Assembly (NCBI GenBank): GCA_002011745.1
Contig: MTOU01000020.1
Location: 24,942-88,941 of the forward strand
Reading direction: 5' to 3'
Origin: Nitrospirae bacterium JdFR-85
Lineage (GTDB): Bacteria; Nitrospirota; Thermodesulfovibrionia; Thermodesulfovibrionales; JdFR-85
DNA: 64,000 nucleotides
Shown in pieces: positions 27,572-37,656 of this stretch. Under the pieces are notes generated by a model. That model did not search any database. It was not told the DNA's origin and saw only the letters and a list, made by a program, of their open reading frames with translations. The first letter of the stretch is position 1; every line of letters starts with the position of its first letter. Both the position numbers and the translations under genes were made by a program.

Positions 27572-28663
27572 ATGTTATTAATAAAAGAAGGTAAGATAAT
27601 ACTCTATAAGCTTTTTGATGTAGCAGCAGAGATAGATCTGGCACTGATAGAGAAGAAGGCAAAAAGAGGTGTGAAAAGATTAAGGCTTTCCCGGCATCCC
27701 TATATGAAGGCCTTAGAATTCAAGAATCCCCCTTTAAGCTTTGAACTGAAAGGATTTGACAAGAAGATCCTTGATGAGGATTTTCACTTTAATGTAATTG
27801 CAAAGGCCTTTGACTTTGGAGTTGTTTCTATTGCTTATGAAATAAAGCTTTCAGACTTTTCATTTAAAAAATTGGAAAGGATTGCTATTGCCCTTGACAA
27901 AGATACCTCTTTTGATTCAATTGCGGTAGAGTATATAAAGCAACTACTCTCTACATTCCAGGAGGCTATAGAAGAGCCCTACATTAAAGAAGAGTTTATA
28001 GAAGAGTATACTGTTTTTTTTATAAAATCCCTCAACAAAAATATAAATGCAGATGAATTTCTTAAAGAGTATGATCCTTCAAAGCTTCTCCTTTATGAGA
28101 CACGCCAGATAAGCACCTACACCAGGGAAGAGACGTTGAAAAACAGATTCAGTTACTATCCTGAAGATCTGGTGATTCTGCATCTGGACAATGCCTTTAT
28201 ACTTGAGCCATCAGGTAGTAATGATATAGCTGACATACTGGAGTTTGCCAATGCACAGTTACTGGAACTAAGGTACTATGACAGTCTGCTTGACAGGGAA
28301 CTGCAGTGGATTTACGGAGAGTTAACCAGAAGAGGAGGTGTTTCGGTATTCAGGTTGAGGGAGTATGAGAGGCTTGCAAGAAAGATTACTGAGACGGTTA
28401 CAGATCTGACTGAGGTGACAGAGAGAGTGAATAATGCACTGAAGGTCACAGAGGATGTATACTATGCAAGGATTTACAGGACAGCCATGATGTTGCTGAG
28501 GAGTAAGGACTGGGAGGAGAGTATAAATGATAAACTCCGTATTGTTACAAACACCTACAAGATGATTTATGATGAGATTTCTACAAAGAGGGAACAGTTG
28601 ATAGAGCTTGGTATCTTTTTACTAATAGTTATTGAGATATTTCTTGCAATTCTGTTTGGTTGA
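27572..28663 (+). CDS. RMD1/DUF155-like protein with C-terminal membrane anchor
   Basis: 363 aa. The centre holds EDLVILHLDNAFILEPSGS, a long coiled/helical section (QLLELRYYDSLLDRELQW...; TEVTERVNNALKVTEDVY) and one C-terminal transmembrane helix (LIELGIFLLIVIEIFLAILF). This architecture matches the RMD1/DUF155 family, whose function in bacteria is unknown. The ATG at 27572 lacks a clear ribosome-binding site. In frame, a CTG at 27536 lies 6 bases after AGGAG at the topA end and would add MRFIFATPENKR, a plausible beta strand. The start is therefore uncertain. Confidence 0.55.
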   Translation: MLLIKEGKIILYKLFDVAAEIDLALIEKKAKRGVKRLRLSRHPYMKALEFKNPPLSFELKGFDKKILDEDFHFNVIAKAFDFGVVSIAYEIKLSDFSFKKLERIAIALDKDTSFDSIAVEYIKQLLSTFQEAIEEPYIKEEFIEEYTVFFIKSLNKNINADEFLKEYDPSKLLLYETRQISTYTREETLKNRFSYYPEDLVILHLDNAFILEPSGSNDIADILEFANAQLLELRYYDSLLDRELQWIYGELTRRGGVSVFRLREYERLARKITETVTDLTEVTERVNNALKVTEDVYYARIYRTAMMLLRSKDWEESINDKLRIVTNTYKMIYDEISTKREQLIELGIFLLIVIEIFLAILFG

Positions 28664-28781
28664 TTTTATTACAATGTCTCTTGCCAAAAGCCTCGAAGTC
28701 AATAATTTCTTCTCTTTGTCGGAAGTTCGCCTTTGAGATAGATTGGTTGAGAGACTCCACTTCTTCTGAGTTTAGAATCCC

Positions 28782-28810
28782 TTTATTAATTTCACTTGAT
28801 AGGTTATAAT
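28782..28810 (+). promoter_or_regulatory. Candidate promoter for the sensor kinase operon
   Basis: Perfect TATAAT at 28805-28810, with TTTATT 17 bases upstream as a weak -35. It is 32 bases before the kinase ATG. The 178-base gap before the kinase holds nothing else recognisable. Confidence 0.45.
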
Positions 28811-28842
28811 TTAGAAAACAAAATTTAATAGGATTACATAAT

Positions 28843-31800
28843 ATGGTAAGGCTCAGATTAGTATTCAAGTTACTGATAATATATGTAGTCTTTACCTTTG
28901 CACTTCTGGTCCCTATCTTCCTCAATATTTACAAGCTCTTAAAACAAGAAGGAATACTCAATGAAGAGGTTCTCGAAAAATTTTATTCTGATATTGCAGG
29001 TATTGTATTTTATGCATTTTTCATAGCCTTTATTATCTCTCTTGTTTTTGCAAGAAAGATTCTGCTTCCTGTGAAGATGTTAAAAGATGCAGCTGTGAAG
29101 GTTAAAGAAGGAGACCTTAATGTCCAGGTAGAAAGAATCTCTGATGACGAGATAGGAGAGGTTACAGAAGTTTTTAATCAAATGGTTAGAAACCTTCGAG
29201 AAAAGACTGAAGAGTTAAGTAAAAAAGACCTATATGTAAATACCATGATGGATGCGCTCTGGGTTATTGATGAGAATAACAGAATTATGGACATTAATCC
29301 TGCCTTTACAAAAATATTTGGATACTCCAAGGAAGAGGTAATAGGTATATCAATATATGAGTTTTTTGATGAACAGGGGCAGAGGGCTGTAGCCAGAGAG
29401 TTAGAGACAAAGTGGGCCAGAGGCGAACACTCCACATACAAGGTACAGATGTTTACAAAAGATGGCAGAAGAGTACCTGTGATGATAACAGGTGCTCCTA
29501 TAATGAAAGATGATGTGGTTATAGGGAAGATAGGAGTTATAAAAGATATAAGTGAAGTAGAGAGACTCATGAAGGAGATTGAGTCTTCAAAGGAGCACTT
29601 AGAGACGATTATAAATAGTATAGAGGAGTCATTTATAGTAATAGACAGAGATTACAGAATTCTTAGAACAAATATTGAAGCTCGGAGAAGATATGGTGAG
29701 GATATAGTGGGGAGGAAGTGTTTTGAAGTACTGCATTTTGAGTCAAGGCCCTGTTGGATGGAAGGAGAGTACTGTCCTGTACATGCTATATTCTCAGACA
29801 GAATGGCCTTCAGAGGTATACATCAACATTATGATACAGAAGGACATCTGCATTTTGAAGAATTTGTCTGCTCACCTGTTAGAGACGAACTTGGTAATGT
29901 GGTTGAGGTTATTCAGTTGTTGAGAGATGTAACAGAGAGAATAAAGAAAGAGGAGGAACTAAAGAAGAGAAATGCAGAACTTGAACTTCTAAATAGACTT
30001 TCTTCCATACTTGCGAGTTCTCTGAAGGCAGACGATGTGTTTTCAAAGGTTCTTGACCATCTTATAGAGACTTTTGATATGGATGGAGGAGGATTTTTCT
30101 TGCTTGATGAGAAGACAAAGATATTAACCTGTGAGTATCACCGAGGGATATCAGAAGAGTTTGTGAGAGAGGCTGGGAGAGTAAGACTTGGTGAGGATAT
30201 ACCTGGTAGAGTTGCCCTGACAGGTCAGCCTGTTGTGTCTTATGATGTAAGTACAGATGAAAGAGTCATCCATAGCCTGCTCAAATATTCTGGTATAAAG
30301 GGTTACTGTTGTATGCCTGTAAAGGGGAAGGAGAGGATTCTGGGGGTCTTCTGTCTATTCAAATTCAGAGAGCGTCATTTCACCTCGGATGAGGAGAGAA
30401 TTCTTGCTTCAATAGGTGAGATAACAGGACTCGCCCTTGACAATATTAAGCTCTATGATCAGATGAGATCACTATTTGAAGTACAACGACAGCGGAGGAT
30501 AACTCAGCAGTCTGTGCTTTTAAAGCTGTCCTCTTCTCTTTCTGCTGCAGTTGATATAAATGAGGTGATTGAGTCTACAGTCTCAATAATGAGCGAGTAT
30601 CTCATGGGAGACGCAATTGTTTTCTGGGAATTAAAAACCCCTGAAGTTCTTCAGGTGAGATACTCTAAGGGTATCTCTATGGGTGAGATTCAACAGAATA
30701 TGGATATTCTCTCACCCGAAACCAATGCAATTAAAAATAAGAAGGTATATTTTATTTATGATATAAATGAGGAGGGTCTTCTGTATTACATAAACAATGA
30801 AGTAAAGCAGAAGGGCTTTAAGTCTCTTCTCTGTTGTCCTGTAATGATTGGTGACAGAGCATTAGGAGTTCTTACTATTCTTAACAGAATGAGTAAGAGC
30901 TATCAAGAAGAGGAAATACATTTCATAAGAACCATTGTCAGCCTCTTTGCGGTGGCCTATGAGAGGAGTCTCTTTTATGAAAAGAGCATTATAGAGAAGA
31001 GTCTTGCTGAGTCCATCCTCAATTCTATTTCGGATGGTGTCTGTACAATCGATACCAAGGGCAAGATACTCAGTGCTAACAGGGCAGTTGCTCATATTTT
31101 AGAGAAACCTCTTACCACTATTGTTGGAAAAAATTATAAAGAGGTGTTGGGGGAATTTGTTGATAACTGTCCTGTAGAGGAGGCTCTTAAGGGAAACAAT
31201 GCCTCTGGTGAAATGGTTTTTGATAAAGACGGAAAAAGGAGGATTATCCAAGTAAATGCCATTCCTCTTGTTGACTCAAATGAAAGGGTTTATGCAACAG
31301 TACAGGTTTTAAGGGATGTGACACGTGAGAAGGAGCTGGACAGGGTTAAGACCGAGATTATACGATTGGTATCTCACGAGTTTAGAACTCCTCTTTCTGC
31401 TATTGTAGGATTGACAGAGATGCTAATTGATGGAGAGGTGTCTGACAGCAGGGCCATCAACTATTTAAGAATAATTTATGAAGAAGGCCTGAGGTTGTCA
31501 GAAATGGTTTCCCAGTTACTTGATATATCTAAGCTGGAAAGTGGTGTGATTGTACCAACTCTAACACCTATAGACTTTAGAGAAATAGTAGAGATAATCA
31601 AAAAGAGATTTGCCGAAAGATTTGAGAAGAAGAAAGCAAGGTTTGAGTATCTACTTCCAGATGAGGCCGAATTTCTTAAAGCTGATAAGGAAATGATACT
31701 ACAACTGCTATCGAATTTAATAGATAATTCATTGAAGTACTCAGATGAGGGCTGCCATATTACTTTGAAAGTGGGAAATTATGAGGATTATGTTATAATA

Positions 31801-32052
31801 GAGGTGACTGATACAGGATGGGGAATAGACGAAAAGGATTTAAAGAATCTTGGAGAGAAGTTTTATAGGGGCAAACATGGAGAGAAAACTAAGGGTACAG
31901 GACTTGGACTTGCCCTTTGTAGAGAGATTATTAAACATCTCAGTGGAAAGATGGACATTGAGAGTGCTGTTGGTATAGGAACCACAGTAAGACTCTATAT
32001 CCCAAAGGAACCCTATAAGATATTTCAGCATTCTACAGAAGATTTAGATTGA
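28843..32052 (+). CDS. Membrane multi-sensor histidine kinase (HAMP-PAS-PAS-GAF-GAF-PAS-HisKA-HATPase)
   Basis: 1069 aa. Two transmembrane helices (about 7-29 and 51-69) with a short extracytoplasmic loop, then HAMP (70-125), PAS (130-245), PAS (250-365), GAF (375-540), GAF (545-705), PAS (715-830), HisKA with phosphorylated His845 in VSHEFRTPLSAIVG, and HATPase with LLSNLIDNSLKYS, DTGWGID and GTGLGLAL. The second PAS carries a Cys group (CFEVLHFESRPCWM and EYCPVHA) seen in many anaerobes and possibly a metal, redox or cofactor site. The signal is unknown. It is followed by a receiver protein and an HD-GYP-like protein on the same strand, likely its output. Confidence 0.93.
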   Translation: MVRLRLVFKLLIIYVVFTFALLVPIFLNIYKLLKQEGILNEEVLEKFYSDIAGIVFYAFFIAFIISLVFARKILLPVKMLKDAAVKVKEGDLNVQVERISDDEIGEVTEVFNQMVRNLREKTEELSKKDLYVNTMMDALWVIDENNRIMDINPAFTKIFGYSKEEVIGISIYEFFDEQGQRAVARELETKWARGEHSTYKVQMFTKDGRRVPVMITGAPIMKDDVVIGKIGVIKDISEVERLMKEIESSKEHLETIINSIEESFIVIDRDYRILRTNIEARRRYGEDIVGRKCFEVLHFESRPCWMEGEYCPVHAIFSDRMAFRGIHQHYDTEGHLHFEEFVCSPVRDELGNVVEVIQLLRDVTERIKKEEELKKRNAELELLNRLSSILASSLKADDVFSKVLDHLIETFDMDGGGFFLLDEKTKILTCEYHRGISEEFVREAGRVRLGEDIPGRVALTGQPVVSYDVSTDERVIHSLLKYSGIKGYCCMPVKGKERILGVFCLFKFRERHFTSDEERILASIGEITGLALDNIKLYDQMRSLFEVQRQRRITQQSVLLKLSSSLSAAVDINEVIESTVSIMSEYLMGDAIVFWELKTPEVLQVRYSKGISMGEIQQNMDILSPETNAIKNKKVYFIYDINEEGLLYYINNEVKQKGFKSLLCCPVMIGDRALGVLTILNRMSKSYQEEEIHFIRTIVSLFAVAYERSLFYEKSIIEKSLAESILNSISDGVCTIDTKGKILSANRAVAHILEKPLTTIVGKNYKEVLGEFVDNCPVEEALKGNNASGEMVFDKDGKRRIIQVNAIPLVDSNERVYATVQVLRDVTREKELDRVKTEIIRLVSHEFRTPLSAIVGLTEMLIDGEVSDSRAINYLRIIYEEGLRLSEMVSQLLDISKLESGVIVPTLTPIDFREIVEIIKKRFAERFEKKKARFEYLLPDEAEFLKADKEMILQLLSNLIDNSLKYSDEGCHITLKVGNYEDYVIIEVTDTGWGIDEKDLKNLGEKFYRGKHGEKTKGTGLGLALCREIIKHLSGKMDIESAVGIGTTVRLYIPKEPYKIFQHSTEDLD

Positions 32053-32062
32053 GGATAGCGGA

Positions 32063-32431
32063 ATGTCAAAGAAGATAATGGTTATAGATGATGAGCCCTT
32101 CATTTTGATGATGATAGAGGATAAATTCAAAAGGGCAGGCCTTGAGGTGATTACCCTCAGAGAGAGTAAAGATGCATTAGATATTATAAGAAGAGAGAAG
32201 CCTGACTTAATAATACTTGATTGGATGATGCCTGAGGTCAGTGGTATAGAGTTATGTAAACTTATCAAGGAAGACCCCGATATCTCTTCAATTCCTGTGT
32301 TTATGCTTACTGCAAAGGGGCAGGAGGATGACGAGAAGTTAGGCCTTAGGTGTGGGGTTGACAGATACATAACAAAGCCATTCAGCCCCCGAATGTTACT
32401 GGAGGTAGTGCTTGAAAGACTCGGAGATTGA
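32063..32431 (+). CDS. Single-domain response regulator
   Basis: 122 aa receiver domain only. Acidic pocket IDDEP (D9, D10), phosphorylation site D53 in LIILDWMMPE, Thr in FMLTAKG and Lys in YITKPF. With no output domain it probably relays phosphate from the upstream kinase or acts through protein contacts. It lies 10 bases after the kinase and overlaps the next gene by 20 bases. Confidence 0.93.
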   Translation: MSKKIMVIDDEPFILMMIEDKFKRAGLEVITLRESKDALDIIRREKPDLIILDWMMPEVSGIELCKLIKEDPDISSIPVFMLTAKGQEDDEKLGLRCGVDRYITKPFSPRMLLEVVLERLGD

Positions 32432-33542
32432 AAGATTAAAAGGAGACCTCCAGGCAACCATAAGAGAGTTAAGTAGTACCTACGAGGAGCTTTCCCTCCT
32501 TTATAAGTTATCAGAGGAGTTTGCAGGATTAAGTGTGGAAGAGATATGTGATGTTATGTTATCTGAGATCACCTCTCTGATAAATGTAGAACTTGCTGTG
32601 ATTCTGTTCTGGGATGAAGAGAGTGAGTCTTTTCTTCTGAAAAAATCGAAAGGTATTTTGGATGACTCATTTATTAAAGGAAAGCTTAATAGTCTATTTT
32701 ACGAAAGTATGAAAAAACCGCGTCCTACAGTTATATGTCATATAAAAGAAAAAATAGAACCTTTTGATTTTCCTGTAAGATCTCTGCTTCTTATTCCTTT
32801 CAAGGGTAAGAAGAGGCTTATAGGACTTCTATTGGTGGCGAACAAAAGGGATGCGGATGAGTTCTTCTCAGGTGAGATAAAACTCCTTCAGAGTATAACC
32901 TCTTTGGCAGGAGTTTTTATTGAGAATGCCCTTCTTAGTGAGCAGATGCAGGAGTTTCTGCTTGGAGCTATAAAGGCCTTTGTGAAGGCCTTAGAGTCTA
33001 CATCAGCATGGACAGCAGGACATACAGAAAGGGTAACAGAGTATTCACTGGCAATTGGAAGATTAATGAATCTCTCTATGGATGATTTAGAGAAATTGAG
33101 GATATGTGCCCTTCTGCATGATATAGGAAAGATAGCAACCCCTAATGAGATTCTTAATAAGATTGGGAAATTAGAAGAGCATGAATGGAGAGAGATAAGG
33201 AGACATCCTATTATTGGCTCTGATATCCTTTCAGAGATGACCCAGTATATAGATGTGATCCAGTGTATAAGGTATCACCATGAACGCTATGATGGTACAG
33301 GACTTTTGGGGCTGAAAGGTGAGCAGATACCCCTTTTTGCAAGAATTCTTGCTGTTGCTGATGCCTTTGATGCGATGACATCGGACAGACCCTATAGAAA
33401 GAGATTTCCTGTAGAGAAAGCAGTTAGTGAGATAGCCAGAAATGCCGGAAAACAGTTTGACCCAGAAGTGGTAAAGGCATTTCTTAAGTGGGTTAAGTCA
33501 GCCTACAATATTGAACTTCCTCAATCTGAAGTTCACTCCTAA
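32412..33542 (+). CDS. GAF/HD-GYP-like phosphohydrolase with altered GYP motif
   Basis: 376 aa, TTG start 5 bases after GGAGGT. GAF-like domain (about 30-185), then HD-GYP domain (195-365) that normally hydrolyses cyclic di-GMP. HD part is intact: GHTERVTEYSLAI, LLHDIGKIATP, RRHPIIGSDIL, HHERYDG. The signature GYPxGL is shortened to GLLGL (HHERYDGTGLLGLKGEQIP), so the Tyr-Pro pair is missing. Metal ligands remain, so some hydrolase activity is possible. Likely the output of the kinase/receiver pair through protein contacts. Its 3' end overlaps the convergent TatD-radical SAM gene by 45 bases. Confidence 0.88.
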   Translation: MKDSEIERLKGDLQATIRELSSTYEELSLLYKLSEEFAGLSVEEICDVMLSEITSLINVELAVILFWDEESESFLLKKSKGILDDSFIKGKLNSLFYESMKKPRPTVICHIKEKIEPFDFPVRSLLLIPFKGKKRLIGLLLVANKRDADEFFSGEIKLLQSITSLAGVFIENALLSEQMQEFLLGAIKAFVKALESTSAWTAGHTERVTEYSLAIGRLMNLSMDDLEKLRICALLHDIGKIATPNEILNKIGKLEEHEWREIRRHPIIGSDILSEMTQYIDVIQCIRYHHERYDGTGLLGLKGEQIPLFARILAVADAFDAMTSDRPYRKRFPVEKAVSEIARNAGKQFDPEVVKAFLKWVKSAYNIELPQSEVHS

Positions 33543-34865
33543 CTCTGAGGCAATTCTCTTACAGCTCTCTATATCTACTCCTTCCACATCCACTACGGTA
33601 ACGGTCACCTCAGGAATATAGATTTTTGCCTCTTTAATGAAATCTATTACAGCCTTAAATGCATTTTTTACAAGAGGTTTACATATACTGTTATAGGTCT
33701 TTTCATCATGGGCATCCATGCTTATAGATATGGAATCTACTATACCCCTTAGCTCTGGAAGGATATTTCTTTCATGAATCAGATTGCCGTGTCCATTAGT
33801 ATTAATCCTAACCCTGCCCCCTTTGTCTTTTATCCACTTAGCAAGTGTCTTCACCAGTTCAAGCCTAAGAAGAGGTTCTCCATAGCCGCAGAATACCACC
33901 TCTTTGAACTCTGTAGGGTTTCCTATCGCCTCTTTTAATTCCTCAATATCAGGTTCTTTTTTGAGACGAAGGTTATGTCCTTTCACATAATCCGTATGGA
34001 ATCTCACACAGAATGTACAAGCATTAGTACACCTGTTAGTGATATTCAGATATAAGGAATCTCTTATCTTGTAGGCTATGGTACCTTCCTCGGGTAGACT
34101 TCCTATCCCAAATAGTCTTTTTGCATTAACCGTAGTTATTCTTGCAATATCTTCAAGTTTTACCCCTCTAAGGGTGGCCACCTGTTTTGCTGTATGAAGA
34201 AGATAGGAGGGTTCATTTCTTTTGCCCCTATAGGGTGCTGGGGTAAGATAAGGGGCATCTGTTTCTATCAGGATATACTCATCAGGTATTGTCTTAGCGA
34301 TCTCTTGCAGTCTCTTTGCATTTTTAAATGTTACTGGTCCGGCAAAGGAGATATAAAATCCCATTGCCATAGCCTGCTCAGCCATGTCTATATCACCAGA
34401 GAAACAGTGCATCACTCCTCTGGTGATGCCACTGTCTTTAATAAGTTTAAGCGTGTCAGCCTTTGCCTCCCGACTGTGTATTATTACAGGAAGGTCTAAT
34501 TCCTTTGCCAGTGACAGCAATCTGGAGAAGACCTTTTGCTGAGTTTTCTTAGGTGAATGGTTATAATGATAATCAAGGCCAATTTCTCCAATAGCCACTA
34601 CTTTTTCTTCTTTTGCAAGCCTTTTAAGGAGGTCCTCTGTGTTTTTGTTAAACTCTTTTGCATCGTGTGGATGTAATCCTACAGATGCATAGATGCTTTC
34701 ATGAGTTTTTGCCAGTTCAACAGCCTTTTCTGAAGATTCCTCATCGGCACCTACGGTGATTATGGTCTTCACCCCAGCGCTATCTGCCCGTACAATCACA
34801 TCGAGAAGGTCATCCTTAAACTGGGGCATATCAAGATGACAGTGGGTGTCTATAAGCTCTATCAT
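33498..34865 (-). CDS. TatD-family nuclease fused to TatD-associated radical SAM domain
   Basis: 455 aa fusion. Residues 1-255 are Tat[42 protein letters not shown] give the metal-ligand set of this Mg-dependent 3'-5' DNase family. Residues about 268-455 are a small radical SAM domain with [13 protein letters not shown] (C-x3-C-x2-C, 4Fe-4S) and [12 protein letters not shown] (SAM-binding). The radical SAM partner is often a separate neighbouring gene (TatD-associated rSAM family); here it is one polypeptide. Substrate unknown. It starts in ATGA overlap with the phosphoglycerate mutase stop. Confidence 0.9.
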   Translation of the reverse strand: MIELIDTHCHLDMPQFKDDLLDVIVRADSAGVKTIITVGADEESSEKAVELAKTHESIYASVGLHPHDAKEFNKNTEDLLKRLAKEEKVVAIGEIGLDYHYNHSPKKTQQKVFSRLLSLAKELDLPVIIHSREAKADTLKLIKDSGITRGVMHCFSGDIDMAEQAMAMGFYISFAGPVTFKNAKRLQEIAKTIPDEYILIETDAPYLTPAPYRGKRNEPSYLLHTAKQVATLRGVKLEDIARITTVNAKRLFGIGSLPEEGTIAYKIRDSLYLNITNRCTNACTFCVRFHTDYVKGHNLRLKKEPDIEELKEAIGNPTEFKEVVFCGYGEPLLRLELVKTLAKWIKDKGGRVRINTNGHGNLIHERNILPELRGIVDSISISMDAHDEKTYNSICKPLVKNAFKAVIDFIKEAKIYIPEVTVTVVDVEGVDIESCKRIASELGVNFRLRKFNIVG

Positions 34866-36088
34866 GCTCCGTATTTTTTTAGTCTTCCAGAATTGGCCAA
34901 GGCAAGAGGTAGTATATATTTTGCTGGAAAGATTCCAAGTTCTCCTTTAAGACACTCTCTCTCGGTGAATGATGAAGATGTGCCACCAAGCACATATGGG
35001 GCATGAAGTATTACAGGTACAGGATGCCAGCTGTGACTCTTCAGCAGACAGGGTGTACTATGGTCACCTGTAATGATCAGCACATTAGGCTTGAGTTCGA
35101 GGATTCTCGGCAAGTATTTATCAAACTCTTCTATCTTCTTTACTTTTCCATCAAAATTGCCATCCTCTCCAAAAGAGTCAATCTTTTTAATATGTACAAA
35201 GAAGAAGTCATAATCATTGAACTTCTGGACAAGAAAATCAATCTCCTCTTTTATATCTCCTTCGACTGCTGGAGTATCCATACCTACAAGGCTTGCGAGT
35301 CCTCTGTACATGGGATATATTGCGATAGCCAATGCCCTGAGACCGAAATTCTCTTCAAAGGATGGTATATGAGGTACCTGTGAGAAACCTCTGAGGAGCA
35401 CATAGTTTGCCCTCTGTTGGTTTCTCAAAACCTCACTTGCCCTGTTAATAAGTTTCTCAGCTACTTTGGCTACTCTTTCAGAGTTTTCGTTCATTGGCTG
35501 AGGCTTCAATGGAGGTTTTCCTATCTTCTGCGGGTCTGTATCATTGACCATGGCCGAATCTTCTTTTAAGGGTTCAGGGAATCTCATGACCACGGCAAAT
35601 CGGTACTCCATACCCTGTCTGAAGATTATCTCCACACCATCTATAGACCTTATCTCATTCTGAAGCATTTCTGTAAGCATTTGGGCCTCTTCTGTTGGGA
35701 TTCTGCCTGCCCTTCTGTCCTGTATAATACCGTCTTTAACAGTGGCATAGTTTCCTCGCATTGCAACATCTGTATTTTTTAATTCTATACCAAGACCCAA
35801 TGCCTCCAGAACCCCTCTTCCAATCTGGTATTCCAACGGGTCATATCCAAAGATGCCGAGATGTCCAGGGCCACTGCCTGGTGTTATCCCATAGCTTACA
35901 GGGATATGCAGTCCTGTGGCAGAGATCCTTGCAAGGGCATCAAGATTAGGGGTGGAGGCTGCTTCCAGTTCTGTCTTTCCATTTATAGGAAGCCCGCCCA
36001 GTCCATCAAGGACCACCATCACAATCTTCGTTTCATTTCTCTGTACAAGCTCTTCAAACCACTGCTTCATATGGTTATATTCTATCAA
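34862..36088 (-). CDS. apgM: Cofactor-independent phosphoglycerate mutase, archaeal type
   Basis: 408 aa. Interconverts 3- and 2-phosphoglycerate without 2,3-bisphosphoglycerate. Alkaline-phosphatase-fold features: [20 protein letters not shown] at the start, [18 protein letters not shown] (catalytic Ser), [25 protein letters not shown] and HSWHPVPV for metals. The sequence is of the short ApgM type common in archaea and some bacteria, not the 510-aa GpmI type. TTG at 36088 follows AAGGA; an in-frame ATG at 36070 (MKQWFEEL) is an equally plausible start, giving 402 aa. Confidence 0.92.
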   Translation of the reverse strand: MIEYNHMKQWFEELVQRNETKIVMVVLDGLGGLPINGKTELEAASTPNLDALARISATGLHIPVSYGITPGSGPGHLGIFGYDPLEYQIGRGVLEALGLGIELKNTDVAMRGNYATVKDGIIQDRRAGRIPTEEAQMLTEMLQNEIRSIDGVEIIFRQGMEYRFAVVMRFPEPLKEDSAMVNDTDPQKIGKPPLKPQPMNENSERVAKVAEKLINRASEVLRNQQRANYVLLRGFSQVPHIPSFEENFGLRALAIAIYPMYRGLASLVGMDTPAVEGDIKEEIDFLVQKFNDYDFFFVHIKKIDSFGEDGNFDGKVKKIEEFDKYLPRILELKPNVLIITGDHSTPCLLKSHSWHPVPVILHAPYVLGGTSSSFTERECLKGELGIFPAKYILPLALANSGRLKKYGA

Positions 36089-36156
36089 AAATCCTTTTTA
36101 ATATGCTATATAGAGTTGATTCATCAGAGATTGATAAGTTAGTATTTTATTTATCT

Positions 36157-37530
36157 ATGGAAATCCTTAAAAGAAATAAGGCCCTTGAAGAGGCTGATCT
36201 CCGGTATATCTGGCATCCTTTTACCCAGATGAAACAGTGGATTGAGGAGAAACCACTTGTGATAGAAGAGGGTAGGGGATGTTATCTTAGAGATATATAT
36301 GGTAGATGGTATCTGGATGGAGTATCCTCTTTATGGGTGAATATCCACGGACACAGGTGTAGAGAGATCGATGAGGCTATAAAGGAGCAGATAGATAGAC
36401 TCTCACACAGTACTCTTCTTGGACTTGCAAATGTACCTTCTATCAAGCTGGCAGAAAGGCTCGTCCAGATAACGCCTGAGCCACTTAGCAAGGTCTTTTA
36501 CTCTGATAATGGCTCCACCTCTGTGGAGGTTGCCCTCAAGATGGCCTTTCAGTACTGGATACATAGAGGTGAGAAGAACAGATACGCCTTTGTCTGTCTT
36601 GAAAACGCCTATCATGGAGATACCATAGGCGCAGTTAGTGTGGGAGGTATAGATATCTTTCATGAGACCTTCAGACCCCTTTTATTTAAGACCTACAGGG
36701 TACCTTCGCCCTATTGTTACAGATGTTCACTGGGACTAAAGCATCCTGGATGTGGATTTGCCTGTCTTGAGAGATTAGAAGAGTTACTGGAGACAAAGGC
36801 GGATGAGATTGCCGCACTGATTGTAGAGCCGATGCTCCAGGGCGCAGGCGGGATGATTGTCTTCCCAGAGGGGTATATGAGAGGGCTGTACGAGATAACA
36901 AGGAAGCATAGAGTTCTGCTTATTGCAGATGAGGTGGCAGTGGGTTTTGGAAGAACAGGAAGGATGTTTGCCTGTGAACATGAGGATATAAGGCCAGACT
37001 TCCTCTGCCTATCAAAAGGCTTAACAGGTGGATATCTTCCTCTCGCAGCTACCCTTACTACAGAGGAGATATTTGATGCCTTTCTCGGAGAGATACAGGA
37101 ACTCAAAACCTTCTTCCATGGTCATTCTTATACGGGTAATCCATTGGGATGTGCTGCTGCCTTGGCTTCTCTTGAGCTCTTTGAAAAAGAGGGTCTTCTT
37201 GAGAAGGTGAGAGATAAGGAGAGCATTCTAAAGAATTGGCTACAAGAGATAAAAGAGCTTAAACACGTGGGTGATGCACGAGGTATAGGTCTTATAGGTG
37301 GTGTAGAACTCGTAAAAGACAAAGAGACAAAGGAACCCTACCCCTATGAGGAACAGATGGGTTATAGGGTCTGCTGGAGGGCAAGAGACAAAGGTCTTCT
37401 TATACGCCCTCTAGGTAATGTTATAGTGATAATGCCTCCACTTGTTATAAACGACTCTGAGTTTGAGAAGATGTTAGAGATAATAAAGGAATCCATTGTA
37501 GAGGTTACGGAAAAGGACATGTCCACTTAA
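36157..37530 (+). CDS. bioA: Adenosylmethionine--8-amino-7-oxononanoate aminotransferase
   Basis: About 457 aa from the ATG at 36157; an in-frame ATG at 36103 would add 18 residues. Neither has a clear ribosome-binding site, and the shorter form fits family length. PLP-dependent class III aminotransferase of biotin synthesis: YIWHPFTQMKQW near the start is typical of BioA, SDNGSTSVEVALKMA binds PLP phosphate, LLIADEVAVGFGRTG includes the PLP Asp, and the Schiff-base Lys is in LCLSKGLTGGYLPLAAT. No other bio gene is nearby. It is divergent from apgM. Confidence 0.93.
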   Translation: MEILKRNKALEEADLRYIWHPFTQMKQWIEEKPLVIEEGRGCYLRDIYGRWYLDGVSSLWVNIHGHRCREIDEAIKEQIDRLSHSTLLGLANVPSIKLAERLVQITPEPLSKVFYSDNGSTSVEVALKMAFQYWIHRGEKNRYAFVCLENAYHGDTIGAVSVGGIDIFHETFRPLLFKTYRVPSPYCYRCSLGLKHPGCGFACLERLEELLETKADEIAALIVEPMLQGAGGMIVFPEGYMRGLYEITRKHRVLLIADEVAVGFGRTGRMFACEHEDIRPDFLCLSKGLTGGYLPLAATLTTEEIFDAFLGEIQELKTFFHGHSYTGNPLGCAAALASLELFEKEGLLEKVRDKESILKNWLQEIKELKHVGDARGIGLIGGVELVKDKETKEPYPYEEQMGYRVCWRARDKGLLIRPLGNVIVIMPPLVINDSEFEKMLEIIKESIVEVTEKDMST

Positions 37531-37537
37531 ATCATAG

Positions 37538-37563
37538 AAACTCTACCTTAACATATGGAGTTT
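37538..37563 (+). terminator. Weak terminator-like hairpin after bioA
   Basis: AAACTC (37538-37543) pairs with GAGTTT (37558-37563), followed by TTTC, 8 bases after the bioA stop. The stem is only 6 bp and AT-rich, so termination would be inefficient. The following bases to 37656 show no T-box or riboswitch signature before tyrS. Confidence 0.3.
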
Positions 37564-37656
37564 TTTCACAATTTTTGTTTTTTAAAGGTAAAGTATTAAA
37601 ATATTAAACCAGTGCAAGTGAAAGAATTTTTTGCTTCTGAAAGGGAGGTCTTATAG

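Noticed and set aside
37531..37656. T-box or riboswitch upstream of tyrS
   Set aside because: No T-box sequence, specifier structure or strong terminator/antiterminator pair; only a weak 6-bp hairpin.
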